The notes under the pieces: generated by a model
Seen by the model: only the letters and a program-made list of their open reading frames with translations
Told to the model about the DNA's origin: nothing
Databases searched by the model: none
In this document: positions 18,539 through 26,749 of the stretch, one piece after another
Layout: every line of letters starts with the position of its first letter
Position numbering within the stretch: position 1 is the stretch's first letter
NCBI RefSeq assembly: GCF_013385175.1
Contig: NZ_JABZEO010000004.1
Coordinates: forward strand, 1-64,000
DNA length: 64,000 nt
Source: Allochromatium humboldtianum
GTDB lineage: Bacteria > Pseudomonadota > Gammaproteobacteria > Chromatiales > Chromatiaceae
Reading direction: 5' to 3'
Made by a program: the position numbers and the translations under genes

Positions 18539-18628
18539 TCAGGCATCATCGGTGTCCAGGGAGTCCGTAGACGGCAGTGGCGTGAGGTTGTCGCAGAGGC
18601 GTGGCGGCTTTACTTTTGGGTCAAGGAT

Positions 18629-18657
18629 ACGCCAATATTGTTTTACGCGAACGCCAA
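18629..18657 (+). promoter_or_regulatory. Probable operator of the second Xre/RES locus
   Basis: ACGCCAA occurs at 18629 and at 18651, again 22 bp apart, immediately before the antitoxin start. A CAATATTG palindrome lies at 18633. The spacing equals that of the repeats at 14298/14320, although the repeat sequence differs. Confidence 0.4.
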
Positions 18658-18669
18658 ATGGCCATACTC

Positions 18670-19119
18670 ATGTCTGCACCGATACACCCCCCTGTGAGTT
18701 CCGCGGCCGGTCTGCTGGGCGGTCGGCGTATTTTGCACGCGCAACCGCGTCAACCCATGGATTGGGTGGCCCTGGTCCGCCAGGGATTGCCGGCGGCGTC
18801 CGTCGACAGCCTGGTCCGCTCGACACACCTGACCCAGTCACAACTGGCCCAGGCGTTGGCCATTCCTGAGCGCACGCTGGTCCGACGCAAACGTGAGGGG
18901 GCCTTGTCGCCGGACGAGTCGGCCAAGGTGGTGCGGTTGGCGCGTGTGGTCGAGCGCGCCGAAGGGGTGTTCGAGTCCACCGAGGTGGCCCTGAACTGGC
19001 TGCAAGCCGCCAATGCCGCGCTCGGCGGTGTTTCGCCGCTGTCCCTGCTGGACACCGAAATCGGGGCCGAGAGTGTACTGGACACGCTGGGGCGCATCGA
19101 GCACGGGGTCTTTGCCTGA
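18670..19119 (+). CDS. Xre/MbcA/ParS-type antitoxin
   Basis: A 149-residue protein. A central HTH (TQSQLAQALAIPERTLVRRKREG, then LSPDESAKVVRLARVV) is followed by a DUF2384 C-terminal domain (FESTEVALNWLQAANAALGG, SPLSLLDTEIGAESVLDTLGRIEHGVFA). An in-frame ATG at 18658 is an alternative start. The stop overlaps the RES toxin start by one base (TGATG). It is the intact counterpart of the broken locus at 14.4 kb. Confidence 0.9.
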   Translation: MSAPIHPPVSSAAGLLGGRRILHAQPRQPMDWVALVRQGLPAASVDSLVRSTHLTQSQLAQALAIPERTLVRRKREGALSPDESAKVVRLARVVERAEGVFESTEVALNWLQAANAALGGVSPLSLLDTEIGAESVLDTLGRIEHGVFA

Positions 19120-19601
19120 TGCCGACAGGCACAGTCACGGCCTGGCGCATCACCACCGCCCGCTTCGCCGCGCAGGCGTTCAGCGGGGAGGGGGCCAGAC
19201 GCTATGGCGGACGCTGGAATCCGAAAGGCTGGCCCGTGGTCTACACCGCTGCGTCACCCTCGCTGGCGTTGCTGGAGATGCTGGTTCAGGACGCGCCACT
19301 GCGGGCTCACTATGTCTTGATCCAGGCCCAGTGGCCCGAGTCCCTGGCCGAGACGCGCCTTGAGAGCGATCCGCTGCCCGAGGACTGGCGCACCCTGGGG
19401 GGACGGGATGGGCTGCAAGCCATGGGGCGTGACTGGCTGGCGGCCGGTGAGACGGCCGTACTCAGCGTTCCCAGCGCGGTCATGCCCCTGGAGCGCAATC
19501 GGCTTCTCAATCCGCTGCATCCGGACTTTGCGCATATCCGGATCGGCCAACCTCATTCGCTCGCGACCGATATACGCCTGTTACGCCATATGGAACCTTG
19601 A
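19119..19601 (+). CDS. RES-domain toxin
   Basis: A 160-residue RES protein: WRITTARFA, FSGEGARRYGGRWNPKGWPVVYTA, LALLEMLVQ, then SVPSAVMPLERNRLLNPLHPDFAHIRI. The conserved Arg, Tyr and Glu (GGRWN, VVYTA, LLEML) and the late SVPSAV segment are present, so it should be active. RES toxins cleave NAD+. It is encoded directly after its antitoxin. Confidence 0.92.
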   Translation: MPTGTVTAWRITTARFAAQAFSGEGARRYGGRWNPKGWPVVYTAASPSLALLEMLVQDAPLRAHYVLIQAQWPESLAETRLESDPLPEDWRTLGGRDGLQAMGRDWLAAGETAVLSVPSAVMPLERNRLLNPLHPDFAHIRIGQPHSLATDIRLLRHMEP

Positions 19602-19650
19602 GACGTTTGAGGCCTCCCCACACGCGAGGCCGGAGCGTGATTCCATGGTT

Positions 19651-20256
19651 TCACCGCCCATCGGCGCGGTCAGCCTGTGGCCGAGCGCCCGCCTCGAGTG
19701 CCGCCGCCATGGCCAGCACCCGCCGCCCATAGGCGCGTGCCCGGCTGGAATCTCGCCAGTGGTGGTAGCGCCCCAGTCCCAAGGCCAGGTCATCGGGGGC
19801 CGAGCCGATGGCCTCGGCCAGGAGGCGGGCGCCGAGTTCGAGGTTGGTGCGGGCCTCGAGCAGGTCTTCCGGAGCGCGCACCCGCCGGCCGTGCCAGTGC
19901 AGGTTGATCTGCAACAGCCCGACATCGATGGCCCGGGGCGGATGGCGCGCAAGCAGTTGGCGCAGGGCATGGGCCGCCTCGGCCTTGGAACGATGGAACT
20001 GCGACCCCTCGGGACTGCGCCGCGTATAGGGCCACGGCTGCGCGTGGCCCGGACCGGCGCGACGGCGGCTCTTCTGGAGCGCCACCCCATAGAGCCAGTG
20101 CGGATCAAGTCCGTGGCGCGCCGCCACCGTCTCCCACAGGGTGCCGCGCAAGAAGGCCCCTCCCGCCTCAGTCCTGGAGACAGCGGACGTTGAGGAGGCG
20201 CTGATCAGGCGAATCGGCGGAGCGGCCTGGACCGGGCCGCCCAGACTCCAGAGCAT
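19651..20256 (-). CDS. SLT-type lytic transglycosylase-like protein of a conjugative element, catalytic Glu lost
   Basis: A 201-residue protein with a short signal-like start (MLWSLGGPVQAAP), then WETVAARHGLDPHWLYGVALQKSRR, and later DVGLLQINLHWHG and NLELGARLLAEAI. These are the landmarks of the small transglycosylases of integrative conjugative elements. The catalytic Glu normally found in the ALxES motif is Lys (ALQKSRR, codon AAG), so the enzyme is probably dead unless another Glu takes over. No transfer genes flank it. Confidence 0.7.
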   Translation of the reverse strand: MLWSLGGPVQAAPPIRLISASSTSAVSRTEAGGAFLRGTLWETVAARHGLDPHWLYGVALQKSRRRAGPGHAQPWPYTRRSPEGSQFHRSKAEAAHALRQLLARHPPRAIDVGLLQINLHWHGRRVRAPEDLLEARTNLELGARLLAEAIGSAPDDLALGLGRYHHWRDSSRARAYGRRVLAMAAALEAGARPQADRADGR

Positions 20257-20425
20257 GATCGCGACCGGAACCTGTCCGTCATGCGAGAGCGGTCCATGGA
20301 GCGAAGCACCGTTTTTGACGGTTCCGGATGGGGGAGTGGACGATAACCAGGGTTGGAGGGCGCCCAGCTATTCCTGGTCGGCCAAGCGGGTGTTGCAGAT
20401 TCGTAGAAAGCGAGCCAGTCTATTT

Positions 20426-20447
20426 CCGTACATTATCCGTACTTGAC
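20426..20447 (+). promoter_or_regulatory. Probable tacAT promoter/operator
   Basis: CCGTAC is repeated at 20426 and 20437, and CATTAT may be part of a -10 element. The antitoxin ATG follows at 20459. The AT-rich patch contrasts with the surroundings. Confidence 0.35.
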
Positions 20448-20458
20448 AGGATGCCGCC

Positions 20459-20743
20459 ATGCCTACAGCACTTGAGCGTATCGACCTGCGCACCTCCGTC
20501 GAAACGAAAGCCCTGATCGCGCGCGCGGCGGCCACCACGGGAATGTCGGTGAGTGCCTTTCTGTTGAGCGCCGCTCGGGAGCGCGCCCACGCGGTGCTGA
20601 GTCAGACCGACTCTCTGACCTTGACCCCGCGTGACTGGGAAGCCTTCGTCGCGGCGTTGGATCATCAGGACCGTCCGCGCCCCAAGCTCACGGCCGCGAT
20701 GGAGCGCTATCGCGCCTGGAAATCCGAGCCAACGGACGCTTGA
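20459..20743 (+). CDS. DUF1778 (TacA-type) antitoxin
   Basis: A 94-residue protein with a ribbon-helix-helix start (ERIDLRTSVETKALIARAAATTGMSVSAFLLSAA) and a C-terminal toxin-binding tail with LTPRDWEAFVAALD. It matches the TacA family, which pairs with GNAT toxins that acetylate aminoacyl-tRNA. Its partner follows 13 bp later but is frameshifted. Confidence 0.9.
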   Translation: MPTALERIDLRTSVETKALIARAAATTGMSVSAFLLSAARERAHAVLSQTDSLTLTPRDWEAFVAALDHQDRPRPKLTAAMERYRAWKSEPTDA

Positions 20744-20756
20744 GCGCCGGCCGCTG

Positions 20757-21249
20757 ATGCGCCTCGAACCGTTGCCCGCTCATCACGATCGTCGTGCCTT
20801 CAGCTGTGGTGAAGACGATCTGGACCAGTACCTGCGCCGCTTTGCACGCCAGCACGCTGCGGCCAACCTGAAGTCGTACCTATGTGGCCGCTGAGGGCTC
20901 GACGGTGCTGGGCTTCTACAGTCTGGCCATGGCCGCCATCCTCAAGGATCAGCTACCGGCGGCTCACGCCGCACGCTTTCCCCGTTTCCCGCTTCCGGTC
21001 GCGCGTCTGGCCCGTCTGGCGGTCGATCAGTTGCATCAAAAACAGGGCCTGGGTGAACGGTTGTTGATGGATGCGTTGCAGCGATGCGCGCGGCTGGCCG
21101 AGGAGATCGGCATGGTGGGCGTGATCGTCGATGCCAAACACGAGCGGGCACGCGGCTGGTATGAGCGCTACGAATTCGAGCGCTTCCCGGATGCACCGCT
21201 GACACTATGGCTGCCGACCGGGGTGATCACGCGACTGTGCGGCGCCTAG
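20757..21249 (+). pseudogene. Frameshifted GNAT (TacT-type) toxin
   Basis: The N-terminal 45 codons (MRLEPLPAHHDRRAFSCGEDDLDQYLRRFARQHAAANLKSY) and the C-terminal part (EGSTVLGFYSLAMAAI through GVIVDAKHERARGWYERYEFERFPD) belong to one TacT-like protein. They are in different frames. The break lies at about 20878-20885 (tcgtacctatgtggcc), where four bases too many would explain it. The acetyl-CoA site (LAVDQLHQKQGLGERLL) is intact in the second frame, but no full toxin can be made without frameshifting. Confidence 0.8.
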
Positions 21250-21282
21250 CCGGGGCAGGGTGGTGAGGCGCACCGAGAGCCC

Positions 21283-21505
21283 TCATGGGTCGACTCGCGG
21301 ACGGTCCGAAGCGGACGTGTCGGTATTGGCCGTCGGGGTGACGCCGGCGACATCCAAAATCCGCGCCCCATGCTGCTCCAGGGCGACGCGCACCGAGTCC
21401 TCACCAAAGCGAGCGTAGACAGCGGTGGTCGACTGGTTGGAATGGTTGAGAACCCGTCCGATCAAGTGCAGCGAGTCTCCCGATTGGGCCAGCCAGTTAG
21501 AGCCT
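21283..21505 (-). pseudogene. C-terminal remnant of a tyrosine recombinase (integrase)
   Basis: The frame encodes SGDSLHLIGRVLNHSNQSTTAVYARFGEDSVRVALEQHGARIL, the final catalytic block of a phage-type integrase: LLGH-like IGRVLNH, then the nucleophile Tyr in TTAVYARF. Everything upstream is missing; homology stops abruptly near 21505, next to the META gene. It marks the right edge of the mobile-element debris. Confidence 0.85.
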
Positions 21506-21528
21506 ATACCTTTTCGCTATCCGCTCCC

Positions 21529-22611
21529 TCATTCGCCCATGGAGCTGGCCGTCAGCACCCGTTCGCCATCGGCACGATGGACATCGAGCATCCCGCGCAC
21601 GATATCCCAGGTCGTTGCACTCTCCAACGCGGCAAGGAACGCTTGCTCCTGGACCATCACCGCTTCGTCGCAGGCCTTGCGCGTGGTCGCCAGCGGATGG
21701 ATCGTCAGCCTGTTCTCTGCCGCTGTGAATGATCCGTGGAAGCGATTGCAGCCGCTGCTGCCCGAAACCTGGCCGTCCTGGAACATTAGGGTGAGCCGGG
21801 TACCTGTCTGTGGGCTCACGACGGCCTGCCGTCCGTTGTTGTAGCCGGTGACCTCCCATTGCCCGCCCTCCAGTGAGAGTGGCGCCTCCCGCTCGAAACG
21901 CAGCGGCGCCCCTCCACCCACCGGCGTCAAGATCAGCGCGTCTCCGGCACCGGCAACCCCCAAGGCTCCGGAGAACGATCGGAGGAAAGCCTCCTCGACC
22001 GACATCGCCGGTTCCGGGCAGGCCATCATCGTTCCGCCCAACGTACCGAGGACGAGCGTCTCGCCTTCCAGGGTGTACGACCCCATGAACTGATTGCACC
22101 CCGAGAACCCATGCGTCCGACCGGCGTGGAACCGGACCGTGACTGCATGGCGAGCGTGATCGGTCGGTAGCGTCTTGCCCGGCAGCTCGGTGAGACGCCA
22201 GGTCGTATTCTCGACGGTCGCCGAAACATCCGGCGCTTCCGGCACACGGCAGCAACCGGTGTAATGGCGTCCATTCGGGAGCGAGACCTTGACCGCATAG
22301 GGATGTACGGCATCCGACATCCCATCGCTGCATGCGCCCTCGTGCAAAAACGCCACCAGCTCTCCTCCATCGGACGTGATGGCCTGACCACGCCAGACCG
22401 ACTCCTTCTGCCCGGTCGCTGTATCCACAGCACCGAGATATTCCACGACCGGAGAATCCGGCGTCGAGAACCGGGCCTTCCCTGTCTCGGTGAGATCCAG
22501 ACTCCAGAACGGCTCATTTCCGAAGCAGATCAATGGCGGCTCTTGAGCCGGGGACGCGGTCAGCGGCGCGGCCACGAAGACGAGCGCCAGCGGCCAAGTG
22601 TTTCTGCTCAT
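21529..22611 (-). CDS. Exported META-domain (HslJ-like) protein
   Basis: A 360-residue protein with a signal peptide (WPLALVFVAAPLTASPAQ). An N-terminal COG3650-like region contains CFGNEPFWSLDLTETG and TGCCR. Two META domains follow: ENTTWRLTELPGK to FSGCNQFMGSYTLEGETL, and GGQWEVTGYNNGRQAV to SGSSGCNRFHGSFTAAENRL. META domains are found in heat-shock and envelope-stress proteins. The start at 22611 has GAGGTG upstream. It is divergent from the P-type ATPase, with two copies of a shared palindrome in between. Confidence 0.85.
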   Translation of the reverse strand: MSRNTWPLALVFVAAPLTASPAQEPPLICFGNEPFWSLDLTETGKARFSTPDSPVVEYLGAVDTATGQKESVWRGQAITSDGGELVAFLHEGACSDGMSDAVHPYAVKVSLPNGRHYTGCCRVPEAPDVSATVENTTWRLTELPGKTLPTDHARHAVTVRFHAGRTHGFSGCNQFMGSYTLEGETLVLGTLGGTMMACPEPAMSVEEAFLRSFSGALGVAGAGDALILTPVGGGAPLRFEREAPLSLEGGQWEVTGYNNGRQAVVSPQTGTRLTLMFQDGQVSGSSGCNRFHGSFTAAENRLTIHPLATTRKACDEAVMVQEQAFLAALESATTWDIVRGMLDVHRADGERVLTASSMGE

Positions 22612-22813
22612 ATCGACACCTCGGTTGTCAAAAGTCCAGTCCGGCGCGACGGCGACGCGGCGCTGTCGCTCGGTGGCCCGGTTCGGCGGCATCAGAACGG
22701 CGCAGGGTTTGCTCGATCCGCTTCGATCCCGTGCCTCGGACGTGAAAGGTCGCGGGCGCCTGACCCGCGATATCTAGTGTACGCACAGTAGATCGGCGGG
22801 TTTACGGCGGCTA

Positions 22814-22829
22814 TTGGACCTTGGTTAAA
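22814..22829 (+). promoter_or_regulatory. Shared 16-bp inverted-repeat motif, copy 1
   Basis: TTGGACC-TT-GGTTAAA lies between the divergent META gene and the P-type ATPase gene. The half-sites TTGNACC and GGTNNAA are roughly complementary. Related copies occur at 22920, 31168 and 47496. The 400-bp gap holds no gene. Confidence 0.55.
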
Positions 22830-22919
22830 GGCGACGGAAGATGCCGTAGAGCCAAGGTCGGGACTCAAAGCACCGTCGATCTCGTCGACCTTCGTTGACG
22901 ACGGACGCCCTCCGAGGCG

Positions 22920-22935
22920 TTGCACCAAGGTTCAA
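22920..22935 (+). promoter_or_regulatory. Shared 16-bp inverted-repeat motif, copy 2
   Basis: TTGCACC-AA-GGTTCAA is the most symmetric copy: six of seven positions in the arms pair. It is 77 bp upstream of the P-type ATPase start and 106 bp (about ten helical turns) from copy 1. Confidence 0.6.
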
Positions 22936-23011
22936 TGGGTTTTCGACCCTTGATCACTTAGCCTTCAGGCCAGCGCCCGACGACGCCTACTGCGAGGTTT
23001 GAATCCGAGCG

Positions 23012-25777
23012 ATGAATACACACAATACGGACTTGGCCGGCCCCGGCTGGCACGCGATGGCGACCGATGCGGTCATGACACGGCTAGCGGCCGATGCGGC
23101 GACGGGACTCGATGCCGCAGAGGCCGCCAGGCGCCTCGCCGAGCATGGAGCCAACCGGCTTCCGGCCGGCAAGCGGCGCGGACCTTTCATGCGCTTCCTC
23201 TCCCAGCTCAACAACGTCCTGGTCTATGTCCTGCTGGGCGCGGGCTTCGCCAAACTGATGCTCGGGCTCTGGATCGACGCCGGGATCATCCTCGGGGTGG
23301 TCCTGATCAACGCCCTGCTCGGATTCCTCCAGGAGGGCAAGGCGGAGCAGGCGCTGGAGTCGATCCGCAACATGCTCTCGGCCGAGGCCCGGACGCGCCG
23401 CGACGGCGAGACCCGGATGATACCGGCGGAGGATCTGGTCCCCGGCGACATCGTCCTGCTGGAGTCCGGCGACAAGATCCCGGCGGATCTGCGGCTCATC
23501 GAGGTCAAGAATCTGCGCACCGAGGAGGCCGCCCTGACCGGCGAGTCGGTCCCCGCCGACAAGTCCACCGATGTGGTGCCGGAGAAGGCCACCGTCGGCG
23601 ACCGCCACAACCTGGGCTTCTCCGGCACCATGGTGGTGTCCGGGCGGGCGACCGGTGTCGTCATCGCCACCGGGGCGCAGACCGAACTCGGGCGGATCAA
23701 TGCGATGCTGGCCGGCGTCAGTGCCCTGGAGACCCCGCTGCTGCGCCAGATCAAGCGCTTCGGCTATGCGATCACGACGGTCATCGCCGTGGTCGGCGTG
23801 CTGGTCTTCGCCTACGGCAAATGGGTGATCGGAATGGACTTCGTCGAGCTTTTCCAATCCGTGATCGGCATCGCCGTGTCGGTGATCCCCGAGGGTCTGC
23901 CGGCGATCATCACCATTGCGCTGGCGATCGGGGTGCAGCGGATGGCGAGCCGCAACGCGATCATCCGCCGTCTGCCGGCGGTGGAGACCCTGGGCTCGGT
24001 CTCGCGGATCTGCTCGGACAAGACCGGAACCCTGACCCTGATGGAGATGATGGTGGTCTCCGCCGCCGGCGCCGAGTCGCAGTACCAGGTCAGCGGCAAC
24101 GGCTATGCCCCCGAGGGTGCCGTGACCCGCGACGGCGAGCCGGCGCCCAAGGATCCCGTGCTGGAGCTGATGGGCCGGGTCTCGATGCTCTGCAACGACG
24201 CTGTGCTGTTGCAGCAGGACGGGGTCTGGAAGGTCGAGGGCGATCCGACCGAAGGGGCGATGTACCCCTTCGCGACCAAGCTCGGGATGGACCGCGCGGC
24301 CGAGATCGCCGCCTGGCCGCGGATCGACGCGATTCCGTTCGAGTCCGAGCACAAGTTCATGGCGACCCTGCATCGTGGCGCCGACGGACGCGAGATGCTG
24401 CTGGTCAAGGGAGCGCCCGAGGTCATCCTCGGTCACTGCGACCGTCAGCAACTGGGCGCCGGTGAGACCGCCGCGCTGGATCTCGGGCACTTCGAACGGG
24501 TGGCCGACCAGCTCGCGGCCCAGGGCGAGCGGGTTCTGGCCCTGGCCTGGCTCGAAGATCCCGGACTTGCGGCCGGAACCCTGAGTCCCGCCGATCTGCC
24601 TCGCAATCTGGTCCTGATCGGTCTGATCGGGCTGCTCGACCCGCCGCGCCAGGAGGCGATCGAGGCGGTCAAGGTCTGCCACGACGGCGGCATCCGGGTG
24701 ACGATGATCACCGGCGATCACAAGATCACCGCAGCAGCGATCGCCAAGATGCTCGGTATCGGCGACGGCAGGACCGCAGTCGCCGGCAGCGAGATCGAGG
24801 AGATGAACGAGGCGGCGCTTCAGGAGTGCGTGCAGACCGTGGATGTCTTCGCCCGCGCGAGTCCGGAGCACAAGCTGCGTCTGGTCAAGGCGATCCAGGC
24901 CAACGGCCAGATCGTCGCCATGACCGGCGACGGGGTCAACGATGCCCCGTCGCTGAAGAAGGCGGACATCGGTGTGGCGATGGGGATCAAGGGGACGGAA
25001 GTGACCAAGGAGGCCGCCGGGATGATCCTCGCCGACGACAACTTCGCCTCGATCACCGCCGCGGTGAAGGAGGGCCGCACCGTCTACAACAACATCGAGA
25101 AGGCGATCCTCTTCATGCTGCCGACCAATGTGGCCCAGGGCCTGGTCATCGCGGTGGCGATCTTCCTCGGCTTCACCATGCCGATCACCGCGCCCCAGGT
25201 GCTCTGGGTCAACATGGTGACCTCGGTCGCTCTGGGTCTGGTCATCGCCTTCGAGCCCCATGAGCGCGATGTGATGCGGCGTGCCCCGCGGACCGTCGAT
25301 CGGGCCATCCTGACCGGGTTCGGGATCTGGCGGGTGGTCTTCGTCGGCCTGGCCTTGTTGGCCTATACCCTCTGGGCCTTCTTCTGGATGAAGGGGCAGG
25401 GCGCCTCCGACGAGCTCGCGCGCACCGTGGCGGTCAACGCCATCACGATCGGACAGGTCTTCTATCTGCTCAACAGCCGCTTCCTGCTGGAGTCGTCCCT
25501 GTCGTTCAAAGCCCATCTGGGCAACCGCTACCTGCCGATGGGGATCGCGGCCGTCGTCGTCCTGCAGCTCCTGTTCACCTATGCTCCGCCTTTGCAGTAC
25601 CTGTTCCACAACGAGGCGATCCCGCTGATGGTTTGGCCCTGGCTCTTCCTCGGCGGGCTGGCGTTCTTCCTGGTGGTGGAGATCGAGAAGCTCGTCATCC
25701 GCCTCACACCCAGCCTGCGTGTCGCCGTGACCTCGGTCGAGGCCGGGGGGGCCAAGACGCGCGCCGCGATGTCGTGA
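23012..25777 (+). CDS. P2-type cation-transporting ATPase (Ca2+/Na+-ATPase-like)
   Basis: A 921-residue pump. It has an N-terminal cation-ATPase domain (WHAMATDAVMTRL onward), the actuator TGESVPADKS, the M4 ion-site motif PEGLPAIITIALAIG, phosphorylation site Asp336 in CSDKTGTLTL, nucleotide-binding KGAPEVIL, hinge TGDGVNDAPSLKKADIGVAMG, and a C-terminal group of membrane segments. The PEGLP motif places it with type II pumps (Ca2+, Na+/K+-type) rather than heavy-metal CPx pumps. It exports or imports cations using ATP at the inner membrane. The ion is not certain. The ribosome-binding site is weak. Confidence 0.93.
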   Translation: MNTHNTDLAGPGWHAMATDAVMTRLAADAATGLDAAEAARRLAEHGANRLPAGKRRGPFMRFLSQLNNVLVYVLLGAGFAKLMLGLWIDAGIILGVVLINALLGFLQEGKAEQALESIRNMLSAEARTRRDGETRMIPAEDLVPGDIVLLESGDKIPADLRLIEVKNLRTEEAALTGESVPADKSTDVVPEKATVGDRHNLGFSGTMVVSGRATGVVIATGAQTELGRINAMLAGVSALETPLLRQIKRFGYAITTVIAVVGVLVFAYGKWVIGMDFVELFQSVIGIAVSVIPEGLPAIITIALAIGVQRMASRNAIIRRLPAVETLGSVSRICSDKTGTLTLMEMMVVSAAGAESQYQVSGNGYAPEGAVTRDGEPAPKDPVLELMGRVSMLCNDAVLLQQDGVWKVEGDPTEGAMYPFATKLGMDRAAEIAAWPRIDAIPFESEHKFMATLHRGADGREMLLVKGAPEVILGHCDRQQLGAGETAALDLGHFERVADQLAAQGERVLALAWLEDPGLAAGTLSPADLPRNLVLIGLIGLLDPPRQEAIEAVKVCHDGGIRVTMITGDHKITAAAIAKMLGIGDGRTAVAGSEIEEMNEAALQECVQTVDVFARASPEHKLRLVKAIQANGQIVAMTGDGVNDAPSLKKADIGVAMGIKGTEVTKEAAGMILADDNFASITAAVKEGRTVYNNIEKAILFMLPTNVAQGLVIAVAIFLGFTMPITAPQVLWVNMVTSVALGLVIAFEPHERDVMRRAPRTVDRAILTGFGIWRVVFVGLALLAYTLWAFFWMKGQGASDELARTVAVNAITIGQVFYLLNSRFLLESSLSFKAHLGNRYLPMGIAAVVVLQLLFTYAPPLQYLFHNEAIPLMVWPWLFLGGLAFFLVVEIEKLVIRLTPSLRVAVTSVEAGGAKTRAAMS

Positions 25778-25861
25778 ATGATTCCCGTTGCTCGCCGTCG
25801 TGACCGCGAGTGGGGAAACGCCGATCGGATCGGCGCTCCCACTCGCCGGTCGGAGGCTGGA

Positions 25862-26092
25862 CTAATCGAAGCTGCCGCGGCGATGCTCATCGGCGAGTAC
25901 GCCGCCGAGTGCGCCGACACCTGCTCCGATCAGCGCGCCGCGCCCGGCGTTGCCGCTGAAGGAGCCGATAGCGGCGCCGGTGGCGGCGCCCATCGCAGTG
26001 CCGCTGGCAACGCTGGCCCGCGGTGTGCTTCCGCAGCCTGAGAGGACGACCGCGATCATGGCCGCCAGGAAGAGGATGGATATGGACTTCAT
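25862..26092 (-). CDS. Small glycine-zipper lipoprotein
   Basis: A 76-residue protein with a lipoprotein signal (FLAAMIAVVLSGC) and a glycine-zipper stretch (GTAMGAATGAAIGSFSGNAGRGALIGAGVGALGG). Such YMGG/SlyB-like proteins insert in the outer membrane and respond to envelope stress. It follows the Rap1a-like gene by 17 bp on the same strand, and its 3' end faces the P-type ATPase 3' end. Confidence 0.85.
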   Translation of the reverse strand: MKSISILFLAAMIAVVLSGCGSTPRASVASGTAMGAATGAAIGSFSGNAGRGALIGAGVGALGGVLADEHRRGSFD

Positions 26093-26109
26093 GAGGTGAT
26101 CTCCGATGA

Positions 26110-26511
26110 TTACTTCTTGCAGGGTCTGGCCTTCGCCAACGCACGGACCACGCCGACCACGGGCATCTCGTTCATCAGCGTCTGATTGCCCTTGTTCTCG
26201 GCTCCCCAGGTGAGGAACGCCTGTCGGCCATCCTCGATCGTGTCGTTCGCGTTGTAGCAGATCAGTCGCTTCGCCCGCTTCTTGTCGCTCACCGCGTCAT
26301 GGTACTGGACGCTGGCCTCGATGAACGCCCGGCATGACAACAGGGCCTCACGCGCCCCCGGACTGTCTCCGGTTGCTCCGCAGACCTTGAGCAGGTTCTC
26401 GGTGGTGTCGAAGTTGAAATCGCTCTCATCGAGCGCCTGGGACGTCATCGGTTGCACGGCCAACGCCAGAAGGGCGGCGAGGGCGACTGGATGTCGGATG
26501 ATTTTATTCAT
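26110..26511 (-). CDS. Rap1a/Tai-family periplasmic protein
   Basis: A 133-residue protein with a signal peptide (VALAALLALAVQPMTSQA) and the Rap1a/Tai pattern: NLLKVCGATGDSPGAREALLSCRAFIEASV and LICYNANDTI. Several Cys could form disulfides. Some family members are immunity proteins against type VI amidase effectors, but no effector is nearby, so a general periplasmic role is just as likely. It is probably co-transcribed with the glycine-zipper gene. Confidence 0.75.
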   Translation of the reverse strand: MNKIIRHPVALAALLALAVQPMTSQALDESDFNFDTTENLLKVCGATGDSPGAREALLSCRAFIEASVQYHDAVSDKKRAKRLICYNANDTIEDGRQAFLTWGAENKGNQTLMNEMPVVGVVRALAKARPCKK

Positions 26512-26550
26512 ATCGATTAGCAGTCCTGTGAACGATCGAGTGGGTTGGGT

Positions 26551-26660
26551 GCCGGCGGGAGGGCCGGCGGTTCAGTTTCTGACGGACGAACGTCAGAAGG
26601 CGGTCGAGCTGCATTTCTACGGCAAGTCAGTCTCTATCAAACGACTCTTGAACACCGTGT
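26551..26660 (+). pseudogene. Possible HTH fragment of an IS3-type transposase OrfA
   Basis: The plus strand reads VQFLTDERQKAVELHFYGKSVSIKRLLNTVSPTR, which resembles the N-terminal helix-turn-helix of IS3-type OrfA proteins. There is no intact frame, inverted repeat or second ORF. It lies in the 238-bp gap between the RND pump 3' end and the Rap1a-like gene. A small 6-bp hairpin (CTGACG/CGTCAG) overlaps it. Confidence 0.3.
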
Positions 26661-26749
26661 CACCTACCAGACATAGAGCGTACCGACGCTGCAAACCCAC
26701 AGGTTCCGGAGCCCCGGTCTGCGACCAGGGGGCTGTCAGCGGCAGAGAC

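Noticed and set aside
23084-25609. Very long antisense frame opposite the P-type ATPase
   Set aside because: Translation is rich in His, Gln, Asp and Arg repeats typical of reverse-complement GC-rich coding DNA; the plus-strand gene has all P-type motifs.
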